Of a stretch of 64,000 nt of DNA, positions 45,828 through 53,291 are shown piece after piece; positions within the stretch are counted from its first letter, which is position 1; each line of letters begins with the position of its first letter. The notes under the pieces were generated by a model, which worked only from the letters and a program-made list of their open reading frames with translations, was not told where the DNA came from and did not search any database. A program made the position numbers and the translations under genes. This stretch comes from Polyangiaceae bacterium (GTDB taxonomy: Bacteria; Myxococcota_A; Polyangia; Polyangiales; Polyangiaceae): contig JAICUB010000029.1 in the NCBI GenBank assembly GCA_025936045.1, positions 1-64,000 on the forward strand, given 5' to 3'.

Positions 45828-45841
45828 GGTCGTGGTCCTCC

Positions 45842-46399
45842 CTAGAATCGTCCCGCAAGCTCCGCGCTGAAGCCGCCGTCGCCCGCGGCGAGCGCGACGT
45901 GCGGCAGGCGTTCGTCGGCGAGCGCCGCGTCGAAAATGCCGAGCGCGCTCCCGAGCACGCTGACGGTGATCAAGATCGGATAGATGCGCTGGCTCTTGTG
46001 CTTGCCGACGACGGGAGCTTCGGGGTGCGCGGCGAGCAGGATCGCCATGCCGACTTCGCCGGCCGCGGGCACGAGGCCGAACAGCGCGCCGCGTCCCCAT
46101 TCACCGGCGACGCCGTGGGCGACGAGCGGCGCGAGCGTGAGCCCGGTGTCCATCACGAGCAGCCCGTCGCGCTTCACGGCGAGGCCCCGACCCGTCGTGA
46201 GCAGCGTGCCGCCGTACGCGAGCGACGCCCCGGCGAGGACGATCCCGGTCACGAGCCCGGTCGTCCCGGGCGACGCGCCGGCTTCGCTCGTCGCGCTCTG
46301 CGCGGGCGTTGCGCGCGCCGGCGGAGCGGCCGCGACGAGCGCTCCGAGCAGCGCAAGCGCACGAAAACCGCGCCAGAGTGCCGAACCTGTAGCGAACAA
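45842..46399 (-). CDS. Membrane/exported protein heading the DUF4266 operon, unknown
   Basis: About 185 residues with a signal-like N-terminus (FRALALLGALVAAAPPARA), a Ser/Thr-rich spacer and three or four hydrophobic helices (GLVTGIVLAGASLAYGGTLL, GALFGLVPAAGEVGMAILLAA, IYPILITVSVLGSALGIF). It lies 14 bp upstream of the DUF4266 gene. The start is uncertain: the TTG at 46399 is the only candidate just before the signal; a GTG at 46504 would overlap the GDT1 gene. Confidence 0.55.
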   Translation of the reverse strand: MFATGSALWRGFRALALLGALVAAAPPARATPAQSATSEAGASPGTTGLVTGIVLAGASLAYGGTLLTTGRGLAVKRDGLLVMDTGLTLAPLVAHGVAGEWGRGALFGLVPAAGEVGMAILLAAHPEAPVVGKHKSQRIYPILITVSVLGSALGIFDAALADERLPHVALAAGDGGFSAELAGRF

Positions 46400-46467
46400 G
46401 CCGCGCGGAAGCTGCCACGGCAGGCCGAGCGCAACAAGGTCCAAGCCTCGAGTCGCAAGCGAGCGAC

Positions 46468-46752
46468 TCAGGAGGCGGTGCCCCGCAGCGAAACCAGCAT
46501 CCACGCGCCGATCGCGATGAACGCGATCGCGGAAAGGCGCTTCAACAAGAGCGGCGACACCACGCGCGTGAGCTCCTCGCCGCCGACGACGGCGATCGCG
46601 GAAGTGCACACGAGCGCCGTCGCCGATCCGATGAACACGGCCCAACGCGAGCTCCCTCCGCTCGCGAAGCCGAGCGTCGCGAGCTGGGTCTTGTCGCCGA
46701 GCTCGGCGAGAAACACGGCCGCGAAGGTGGTGAGAGCGAGCTTGAAATCCAT
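46468..46752 (-). CDS. GDT1/TMEM165 (UPF0016) family half-size cation transporter
   Basis: 94 residues, one UPF0016 unit: the motif AELGDKTQLATLGFASG in the first helix, then two more helices ending MLVSL. Full-length members carry two such units and export Mn2+ or exchange Ca2+/H+. Single-unit bacterial forms must dimerise, and the second unit is not encoded nearby. It is divergent from the first XRE gene over 49 bp. Confidence 0.9.
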   Translation of the reverse strand: MDFKLALTTFAAVFLAELGDKTQLATLGFASGGSSRWAVFIGSATALVCTSAIAVVGGEELTRVVSPLLLKRLSAIAFIAIGAWMLVSLRGTAS

Positions 46753-46769
46753 AGCTGCTGCTTAGCCCG

Positions 46770-46793
46770 GAGTTCGAGTAGAATCCCGAACTC
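46770..46793. promoter_or_regulatory. Inverted repeat between the GDT1 and XRE genes
   Basis: GAGTTCG-N10-CGAACTC, centred in a 49-bp divergent region and 9 bp before the XRE start. It is a plausible autoregulatory operator, different in sequence from the boxes near the second XRE gene. Confidence 0.45.
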
Positions 46794-46801
46794 GGTGGAC
46801 C

Positions 46802-47125
46802 ATGCGGGAACGTGTGCTCAGAGCAAGCCTCGCTCGCGCGCTCAAGCATGCGCGCGCCGCGCGCGGGCTCACGCAGCGCGCGCTCGCCGCCAAGGCGGCC
46901 ATCGGGGAAAAGTATTTGTCCCGCATCGAGCGCGGGCTCGCGACGCCGTCCGTTCTCGTCGTCCTCAAGCTCGCGCGAGCCCTCGAGGTGCGCCTCGAGG
47001 AGCTCGTGGCGTTGCCCGCCGCGCCGGCCCCGTCCCACTCGAGCTCGCTCCTCAGATTGCTCGCCGAGCGCTCGAAGACCGAGGTCGAGCAGGCCGAGCG
47101 CGTGCTGCGCGCGCTCTTTCGCTGA
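46802..47125 (+). CDS. XRE-family helix-turn-helix regulator (copy 1)
   Basis: A 107-aa DNA-binding protein. Cro/C1-type HTH at about 10-65: RALKHARAARGLTQRALAAK and IGEKYLSRIERGLATPS. The C-terminal 40 residues form a helix (LLRLLAERSKTEVEQAERVLRALFR), probably for dimerisation. Same length and layout as the XRE protein at 47465-47788, so the two are paralogues of one small regulator family. Confidence 0.88.
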   Translation: MRERVLRASLARALKHARAARGLTQRALAAKAAIGEKYLSRIERGLATPSVLVVLKLARALEVRLEELVALPAAPAPSHSSSLLRLLAERSKTEVEQAERVLRALFR

Positions 47126-47253
47126 GCCGCCGACAGCGCGAAAGCTCGTCGAAAGCCGCCGGCCGCAGCGGAAACGGGGTGAGGGGTCGTACAATCCATC
47201 CGGCATCGACTCCCGGAAGGGTGTGCGGGCTGCATCGGGCCGGCGAGGAGGCT

Positions 47254-47601
47254 ATGGTTCTTGGCCGAAGCGAGCGGCACATGCCCGGTCGAAGGCCATC
47301 GGAAATCTACTTTTTCTGCCCGGAGACGCTGTACCAGGCGCTCGTCAAAGGGGTCGCGCGCGCGAGTGGGCGGCAGCGCGCCTCCGTGGAGCGTGATTTC
47401 CCGCGCTACGTCGAGATCCTCCTGAGTCGCCTCGTCGAGCAGCCGAGCATGCTCGAGAAGCTCGTCAGCGCAGCACCTCGAGCAGGATCCGCCGCACCCG
47501 CTCGATCTCGGAAGGCTCGAGCGCGTTCAACATCCGCAACACCGAAGCGAGCTCCTGGTCGGCGAGCTTCGGTGAAGAAACGACGAGCGCGTCGAGGCTG
47601 A
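47254..47601 (+). CDS. Small protein with basic tail, overlapping the second XRE gene antisense
   Basis: 115 residues. The N-terminal 73 residues look like a real compact domain (PSEIYFFCPETLYQALVKGV, FPRYVEILLSRLVEQPSMLEKLVS). The remaining 40 are Arg/Lys/Ala-rich and encoded opposite the 3' part of the XRE gene. GAGGAG 5 nt before the ATG at 47254 supports translation; the ATG at 47281 is an alternative. It could be an accessory DNA-binding protein. The true C-terminus may be a by-product of the overlap. Confidence 0.55.
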   Translation: MVLGRSERHMPGRRPSEIYFFCPETLYQALVKGVARASGRQRASVERDFPRYVEILLSRLVEQPSMLEKLVSAAPRAGSAAPARSRKARARSTSATPKRAPGRRASVKKRRARRG

Positions 47602-47788
47602 CACCGAGCGCCTGCGCCAAACGACTCGCCACGTAGACGGACGGCGTCGCCATGCCGAGCTCGATCCGTGAAAGATATTTGTCGGCGATGCGCGCCGTTT
47701 CCGCGAGCTCGCGTTGGGTGAGGCCGCGCCCTTCGCGGGCCGTCTTCACCGCCCGGCCGAAGTTCCTTCGAAACGGGCCTTCCCGCAC
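47465..47788 (-). CDS. XRE-family helix-turn-helix regulator (copy 2)
   Basis: A 107-aa Cro/C1-type protein: HTH FGRAVKTAREGRGLTQRELAE and IADKYLSRIELGMATPS, then a helical end (ASVLRMLNALEPSEIERVRRILLEVLR). Paralogue of the 46802-47125 protein. Two palindromic boxes lie 36 to 86 bp upstream of its start, and a related box precedes the histidine kinase gene, so it probably regulates itself and that kinase. Confidence 0.88.
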   Translation of the reverse strand: MREGPFRRNFGRAVKTAREGRGLTQRELAETARIADKYLSRIELGMATPSVYVASRLAQALGVSLDALVVSSPKLADQELASVLRMLNALEPSEIERVRRILLEVLR

Positions 47789-47823
47789 GCCGCCGAGGCT
47801 AGACGCGGAGCGCGCTTCGGTGA

Positions 47824-47874
47824 ACCACCGATAGGTGGTGCCTGTCCGAAAGCCGGTATACCTATAGGTATACC
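47824..47874. promoter_or_regulatory. Two palindromic operator boxes before XRE copy 2
   Basis: Box A at 47824-47839 is ACCACCGATAGGTGGT; box B at 47855-47874 is the perfect 20-bp palindrome GGTATACCTATAGGTATACC. Both share the core ACC-(G/T)-AT-A-GGT, and their centres are about 33 bp apart, close to three helical turns. AT-rich box B stands out from the surrounding GC-rich DNA. Confidence 0.7.
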
Positions 47875-47912
47875 CAGCCCGAAGCGCTCCAGCGCGCTGG
47901 CGCCGGCAACTC

Positions 47913-48893
47913 TCAGCGCGCGGGCGTCAAGCAGGGCAGGTAAACACGCACGCTCGTGCCGCGACCGAGGGTCGTCTCGATTTCGACGAAGCCGCCCGCG
48001 CCGCTCGCGAGCTCGCGAACGGTCGCGAGTCCGACGCCGCTGCCCTGCCCGGCCGGCTTGGTCGTGAAGAACCGCTCGAAAGCCTTGCCGTGCGTCTCGG
48101 GGTCCATGCCTCTGCCCGTGTCGGAAACGGCGAGCACGACGAACGTGCGCGGCTCGCCGTCGAGCTCTTCCGGCGGAACGGCCTTTTGCTCGCGGGTCTC
48201 GAGCGTCAGCGTGCCGCCTTCGGGCATGGCGTCGCGCGCGTTCGTCGCGAGATTCGAGAGGACGCGGCCGATCGCCGTTTCCTCGCAGCGAGCGGGCGGC
48301 AGGCCGGACGCCAAGCGCGTCACCACCGCGATCCGCTCGCCCACGAGCGAGCGAATCACGCCCGAGAACGTGAGCACGGCCTGGGACAGATCGGTCCCCG
48401 GCAAGCGTCCAATCGACGAACCGGGCGGCAAGAGCTTCGCGACGAGACGCGTCGCTTGCGCCACGGCGTCGTCGACCACGCTGGCTTCGCGACCGACGAG
48501 GCTCGGCTGGTGCTTCATCGCTTCCGCGCAGTTCTGGATCACGAGCAGCATGTTGTTGAGATCGTGCACCACGCTGCGCACGAGCCACTCGTTGCCGCGG
48601 GCGCCGCTCGGCGGCTCCTGCGAGGGGCCCGCGACGATCTTCGCTTCGCTCATGCGTTCGCCGCGCGAGTGAGCCTCGAGCGACGCGCTGAGGGCGAGCG
48701 CGATGCGCGCCTCGCCGATGACGTCTTTGAGATCGAGCGCGCGGCGCTCGTGCGATTCGGCGCTCGCGGCAGAGCGCGCGGCCGAGCGTACTCTAGCGAG
48801 CGAGCTCGCGAGCTCGCCGGACAAGGCAGCTCGCCCGTCCTCGGCCTGCGAAATGGGACCTCGCGCGCTGGCTCTCCCGTTCCATGACTTCAT
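47913..48893 (-). CDS. Soluble sensor histidine kinase
   Basis: 326 residues, no membrane segment. After a helical, Ala/Arg/Ser-rich N-terminus comes H-box VVHDLNNMLLVIQNCAEAM with His110, N-box NLATNARDAMPEGG, G1 DTGRGMDPET, F-box FERFFTTKP and G2 GSGVGLATV, the HPK4-type set (NtrB/hybrid-kinase like). The ATG at 48893 has GGGAG and GGGAAG upstream; an internal ATG at 48653 would keep only the catalytic part. No response regulator is adjacent. A box with the XRE core lies 69-80 bp upstream. Confidence 0.9.
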   Translation of the reverse strand: MKSWNGRASARGPISQAEDGRAALSGELASSLARVRSAARSAASAESHERRALDLKDVIGEARIALALSASLEAHSRGERMSEAKIVAGPSQEPPSGARGNEWLVRSVVHDLNNMLLVIQNCAEAMKHQPSLVGREASVVDDAVAQATRLVAKLLPPGSSIGRLPGTDLSQAVLTFSGVIRSLVGERIAVVTRLASGLPPARCEETAIGRVLSNLATNARDAMPEGGTLTLETREQKAVPPEELDGEPRTFVVLAVSDTGRGMDPETHGKAFERFFTTKPAGQGSGVGLATVRELASGAGGFVEIETTLGRGTSVRVYLPCLTPAR

Positions 48894-48961
48894 GCTTCCC
48901 GCTCCCTGGCGGGGCCCCTTTGCAGCCGAGCGACAGCGGGCCCATGCTTCGTCTACCCATA

Positions 48962-48973
48962 TACCTATCGGTA
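48962..48973. promoter_or_regulatory. XRE-type box before the histidine kinase gene
   Basis: TACCTATCGGTA has the same core ACC-(G/T)-AT-(A/C)-GGT as the two boxes before XRE copy 2, and outer CCCA/TGGG bases add partial symmetry. It lies in the 133-bp gap upstream of the kinase. Confidence 0.55.
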
Positions 48974-49026
48974 GAGTGGGACAAGAGAAGCGCGCTCTAG
49001 CCCCGGGATTTGCGCGGCTTTTCTGG

Positions 49027-50274
49027 TTAGAACTGCGAAAGGAAAGCCCAGATTGCGGGCCCCGAGAACGGCGGCGGCTGGTGAATGCCGTCGAACGGGC
49101 ACCAGTTCACCGGATAGCCGTCGGCGCACCCCTGATACGCGACACAGCCGTCAGGCATCGTCGGCATGGTCGTCATGCTGCACTTGTTGCGCTTCACGAA
49201 TTCGTCGCGCGCTTCTTCGCCCTTACTGATGTCGATCGTCGTGTCCATCGTGCCGTGGGACGCCCAATAAGCGATCGAGTGATCGTTCGCGGGACAGCCG
49301 TTCTGGAGCGAACCCGACATCGGCGCAACCGCGCGGAACACGTCGGGCAGGTTGCACGCGACGGTGATCGTCATGATCGCGCCGAAGCTGAAGCCGGTCG
49401 CGAACACGCGGCTCGTGTCGACGCAGGCGGTGCCCTCGATTTGCGTGACGAGCGCTTTCACGTAGTCGATGTCGCGTCCGCTCGTGTTCGTCCAGCCGCC
49501 GCTCAGCGCCTGGCCGGCGACGAAGATGGTGTCGGAGGATTCGTCCTTGATGCCGTAGTACGGGCCGGTCGGATCGAGCCCCGTGTTCGGCGGGTCGCCC
49601 TTGTCGACTTGATCGGCCGAGCCCTGCATACCGTGGAAGGCAAAGATGATTCGATGCGGGGAGTTCTCGTCGTAGCCGTCCGGCAAGCGCAGGATGTAGT
49701 CGCGCATCGTGCCGCCGACGTCGATTTTGAGGGCTCCGGTCGCCGGAGCGGCCTTGCCGCAGCCCGTGCTCGGAACGGCGCCGGTCAGCGTGCCGCCCTT
49801 GCCGCCGGTTCCGCTCGTTCCGGAGCCGCCCGAGCTCGCGCCGCCGCTCGCGCTCGAACCCGAGCCGCCACCGGTGCCGCTCCCACTCTCGCCGCTGCCG
49901 CCGCCGGCATTCGCGCCACCGGTACCACCCGACGTGCTCGTCGAGCCGCCGCTGCCGCCGGCCGCAGACGTGCCTCCACTGCCGCCGGAAGTCCCGCCGC
50001 CCGTCGAACCGCCGCTCGAGCCGCCGGTGGACCCACCGGTCGTGCCGCTCGTGCCGCCGCTCGCGCTCGAGCCGCCCGTCGCGCCGGACGAGTCCGAGCT
50101 GCCCCCGCTTCCGGACGTGGCGTCCGAGCCGCCGGCGCTCACCGCCGTCGAACCCGACTGACCGCCGGTTCCGTGTGACCCATCCGAGGCATGACTACCG
50201 CAGGCGAGAACGAGGAGGGACGTGCCGACGGCACAGCACGCGACCGCGGACGAGCGAAGAATCCGAGCGCGCAT
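49027..50274 (-). CDS. PHB-depolymerase/feruloyl-esterase-like lipoprotein
   Basis: 415 residues: signal with lipobox VLAC (Cys25), a roughly 125-residue Gly/Ser/Thr linker, and an alpha/beta-hydrolase of the LpqC/PhaZ-like esterase group. Oxyanion region FAFHGMQG, nucleophile Ser296 in GFSFG, probable acid Asp344 in HGTMDTTID, and His398 in FDGIHQPP. It should hydrolyse polyester or feruloyl esters at the cell surface. A GH30-like glycosidase lipoprotein lies close by on the other strand, so plant or polymer degradation is possible. Confidence 0.88.
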   Translation of the reverse strand: MRARILRSSAVACCAVGTSLLVLACGSHASDGSHGTGGQSGSTAVSAGGSDATSGSGGSSDSSGATGGSSASGGTSGTTGGSTGGSSGGSTGGGTSGGSGGTSAAGGSGGSTSTSGGTGGANAGGGSGESGSGTGGGSGSSASGGASSGGSGTSGTGGKGGTLTGAVPSTGCGKAAPATGALKIDVGGTMRDYILRLPDGYDENSPHRIIFAFHGMQGSADQVDKGDPPNTGLDPTGPYYGIKDESSDTIFVAGQALSGGWTNTSGRDIDYVKALVTQIEGTACVDTSRVFATGFSFGAIMTITVACNLPDVFRAVAPMSGSLQNGCPANDHSIAYWASHGTMDTTIDISKGEEARDEFVKRNKCSMTTMPTMPDGCVAYQGCADGYPVNWCPFDGIHQPPPFSGPAIWAFLSQF

Positions 50275-50599
50275 GATGACTCCGTTTCATTTCGAGGGTA
50301 CCGCACGAGCCCTGACCGAGGCACCTAGGGAAACCTATTTCCAATGCGTTCAGTTGCGCTCGAATGATCGCGGCTAGCTGAACGCGACGGGACGCATGAT
50401 CCCGCGCGTGTCATGCTCGTGGGCTTGCGACTCGACTGCCCGTCGAGCTCTCGCGCGCCACACCCCCCGGCAAAACATTGAACCTTTGTAGCGAGAGAAT
50501 TTTCGCCCCCCGCCGTAAGCGCCGGGCTGTATCCTCTGACTCTCCCCTGATGTCTCACGCCCGAACCCGTGGCCTGAATCTCGGTAGGGCTCGGGCACG
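50275..50599. other. Intergenic region with several inverted repeats
   Basis: 325 bp between divergent genes. Visible are GCGTTCAG-N24-CTGAACGC (50346-50385) and the hairpin CTCGAC-N5-GTCGAG (50431-50447). I see no convincing promoter, ORF or RNA gene. A structured leader of the 50600 gene is possible. Confidence 0.4.
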
Positions 50600-51592
50600 G
50601 TGAACGCGCAGATCCTGATTGACGCCATCGTTCGGCAAACGATGGTCCTGATTGCACAGCTCTCCACCGCGGACGGCGTGCGCTCGCCGCTCTCGCACGT
50701 CGCAGACGAGGTTTTCGTCGGTCTCGTTCGCGAGCTCGAGCGGCAAAAAGTCGGCAAGAAAGTCATTGCAGACATGTTCGGGCTTGCCCTTCGCTCCTAC
50801 CAGCAAAAGGTGCAGCGGCTCAGTGAGTCCGCAACGGCGCGCGGCATCACGCTCTGGGGCGCCCTTCACTCCTTCCTCGCCGAACGGGAGTCGGCGAGCC
50901 GCGCCGAAATCCTGCTCCACTTCAAGCACGACGAAGAGGGCATGGTGCGGAGCATCCTGAACGACCTGGTCGAAACCGGCCTCGTCTGCCGGAGCGGGCG
51001 CGGCCGCGACACGCGGTACCGCGCGGCCACGGCCGAAGAGCTCGAGGAGCTCGGGGCGAGCGAAGCGCTCGACGCCGAGGAGACGAACGCGGCGCTCGTT
51101 TGGGTCCATCTGTACCCGGCGAGCCCGATCAAGCGCGTCGCCTTGGGGGAAATCGTGCCGCTTTCGCAGCCGGCCTTCGACGCGGCGCTCGACCGTTTGG
51201 TCGCCGACGAGCGGGCGCGCATCGAGCAGCGCCCGGACGGCGAGTATTGCGTGACCGAGCGTTGCCTCATCCCGGTGGATCAGGCGGCGGGGTGGGAAGC
51301 CGCGGTCGTCGACCACCATCGCGCCGTCTTGAAGGCGCTCGCTGCCAAGGCCGTGAGCGGACGCCATATCGCCGCCGCCGCCGACGAGATTGGCGGCACG
51401 ACGCTTTCCTTCGACCTCTGGCCGGGCCACCCGCGCGAAAAGGAAGTGCGGAGTCTGCTCGCGACGTCGCGCAAGCAGGTCGTATCGCTGTGGGAAGAGG
51501 TCGCGGCGTACAATAAGGATCATCGGCCGGACGAGACCTATTCGGTGACGTATTATTGCGGTCAGAACGTGACCCAAGAGGAGACCGAGTGA
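50600..51592 (+). CDS. Winged-helix DNA-binding-like protein, unknown
   Basis: 330 residues, soluble. An N-terminal helical part with a helix-turn-helix look (VIADMFGLALRSYQQKVQRLSES) is followed by a winged-helix segment (SRAEILLHFKHDEEGMVRSILNDLVETGLVCRSGRGRDTRYRAA), a second similar alpha/beta region, and a C-terminal helix. The GTG of the next gene overlaps its stop (GTGA), so it is translationally coupled to the glycosidase. A regulatory role is inferred from the fold only. Confidence 0.65.
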   Translation: MNAQILIDAIVRQTMVLIAQLSTADGVRSPLSHVADEVFVGLVRELERQKVGKKVIADMFGLALRSYQQKVQRLSESATARGITLWGALHSFLAERESASRAEILLHFKHDEEGMVRSILNDLVETGLVCRSGRGRDTRYRAATAEELEELGASEALDAEETNAALVWVHLYPASPIKRVALGEIVPLSQPAFDAALDRLVADERARIEQRPDGEYCVTERCLIPVDQAAGWEAAVVDHHRAVLKALAAKAVSGRHIAAAADEIGGTTLSFDLWPGHPREKEVRSLLATSRKQVVSLWEEVAAYNKDHRPDETYSVTYYCGQNVTQEETE

Positions 51593-53265
51593 GCACGCGC
51601 ATTCGTTTACTTTCGTGGTGCCTGCTCGGCGCGCTCGGCGCGCTCGGCTGCGACGGGAAAGTGGGCCCGCTAACCACCGACAGCCAGACGAACTGGCTGC
51701 GTTCCTGCCAGCAGACGACGGATTGCGGCGGGGAGTTCGCCTGCGTGTGCGGCATCTGCACGGCGACTTGTTCCGACGACGCCGGCTGCTCGCAGATCAG
51801 CCGAGGCGCGGCTTGCATCGCGAGCACGGAGGAAGCGGCCATCGCTCAGTGCGGCGGCAGCCCGGCGCCGCAGCCGGGCATGTGCATGCCGCGCTGCGAG
51901 GCGACCGGCTGTCCGAGCATGCAGATGTGCGTCGCGGGCGTGTGCACGCCGCAGCCGACGCCGGCCGCTCATGTGAGCGTCGACACGCGCACGGTGCATC
52001 AGACGCTCACCGGCTTCGGCGCGGCCATCGCCTACGGCGAAGGCGAGATCACGACGCATCCGAAGAAGGCGGCGCTCTATAAGACGATCTTCGCGGACCT
52101 CGGCCTCGACGTGCTCCGCCTGCGCCTGCCGAACGGCGGCACGGGCGACGCCGATCTGACGACCACGAGCGCGCTGCTCGCCGCGGCGGAAGCGAGCCTC
52201 GGCCGCATGCCGACCGTGATTCTGACTTCGTGGAGTCCGCCCGCGAACCTCAAGGCGAACAACGCCCTCACCTGCAGCGGCAACCCCGGCAAGTGCACGC
52301 TCGTGCAGGACGGCACCGGCGGCTACAACTACTCGGATTTCGCGGACTATTGGCGCAAGGGCCTGGACACCTACGTCGCGGCCGGCATCAATCCGGATTT
52401 CATCGGCATTCAGAACAATCCGGATTGGTATCCGACGAGCACCGAGATCGGTGAGGCTTGCGTGTTCCTGCCCGTCGAGGGCAGCACGCTCGTCACCGTC
52501 GCCGGCAATCAGGTCTCGATCTCGTATCCCGGCTTCGCCGAAGCGCAGGCCGCGACGGTGAGCGCGCTCAGCGACATGGCGAATCCGCCGAAGATTCTGG
52601 CGCCCGAGACCGCGGACTTCTCCAAGGTCTCCGACTACATCAGCGTGCTCGACGCCTCGTCGTTCGCCGCGCTCGCTCATCACCTCTACAGCATCGATCC
52701 GGAGAACATCGACCTCCCGGGCCTCCAGGCGCTCAACGGCATCGCCACCAACGCGACCAAGCCCATCTTCCAGACCGAAATGCAGGCGGACGGCCTCGGC
52801 ACGGCGATGCTGATGCACTACGCGACGGCCGTCGAGGGCGCGTCGATGTATCTGCAGACGACGCTCACGAGCTCCGCGACGGGCCCGACGACGAACCCGG
52901 ACGCGCTCGTGTTCCTGAGCTCGACGGACTACACGGTGCTAGATCCGTACTACGCGATGCAGCACTTCGCGCTCCATACGGAGCCGGGCTTTAGCCGTGT
53001 GGACGTGACCTCGAGCGAGCCGGCGTTGCTCACGTCCGGGTGGGTCTCGCCGAAGGGCGACGCGCTCACGGTGATCCTCGTGAACGCGGGCACCGCGGAC
53101 CTCGACACCGCGCTCGACCTCGGCGGCGTTACCCTCACACACTCCTCCGTTACGCGTACGGTGTTCGGCGGCGTCGAGCGGGGAGCCGCGCTCGGCAGCT
53201 TGTCGGCGACCGGCGTGCTCAAGGTGCCTTCGCGCTCGATCGTCACGGTCGCGTTCTCGAACTGA
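51589..53265 (+). CDS. GH30-like glycoside hydrolase lipoprotein with altered acid/base residue
   Basis: 558 residues starting at a GTG. Lipobox ALGC (Cys21), then a Cys-rich module (36-120) and a (beta/alpha)8 GH30-type domain: [22 protein letters not shown] and [12 protein letters not shown]. Nucleophile Glu397 lies in [11 protein letters not shown]-terminal beta domain is present ([17 protein letters not shown]...). The acid/base segment reads IGIQNNPDW, with Asn277 where GH30 enzymes have Glu (normally NEP). The enzyme may be inactive or use another acid. The start is supported by the 4-bp overlap with the winged-helix gene. Natural substrate in the family: xylan or beta-glucosides. Confidence 0.82.
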   Translation: MSTRIRLLSWCLLGALGALGCDGKVGPLTTDSQTNWLRSCQQTTDCGGEFACVCGICTATCSDDAGCSQISRGAACIASTEEAAIAQCGGSPAPQPGMCMPRCEATGCPSMQMCVAGVCTPQPTPAAHVSVDTRTVHQTLTGFGAAIAYGEGEITTHPKKAALYKTIFADLGLDVLRLRLPNGGTGDADLTTTSALLAAAEASLGRMPTVILTSWSPPANLKANNALTCSGNPGKCTLVQDGTGGYNYSDFADYWRKGLDTYVAAGINPDFIGIQNNPDWYPTSTEIGEACVFLPVEGSTLVTVAGNQVSISYPGFAEAQAATVSALSDMANPPKILAPETADFSKVSDYISVLDASSFAALAHHLYSIDPENIDLPGLQALNGIATNATKPIFQTEMQADGLGTAMLMHYATAVEGASMYLQTTLTSSATGPTTNPDALVFLSSTDYTVLDPYYAMQHFALHTEPGFSRVDVTSSEPALLTSGWVSPKGDALTVILVNAGTADLDTALDLGGVTLTHSSVTRTVFGGVERGAALGSLSATGVLKVPSRSIVTVAFSN

Positions 53266-53291
53266 CGGCATTCGGGTACAAGGAGGCGGTC

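Noticed and set aside
46802-47788. Toxin-antitoxin module around the XRE genes
   Set aside because: The small neighbour has no recognisable toxin motif, is not coupled to either XRE gene, and is convergent with one of them.
50478-50500. Candidate promoter TTGAAC with GAGAAT
   Set aside because: Only 11 bp lie between the two hexamers, too short for a sigma-70 type promoter.
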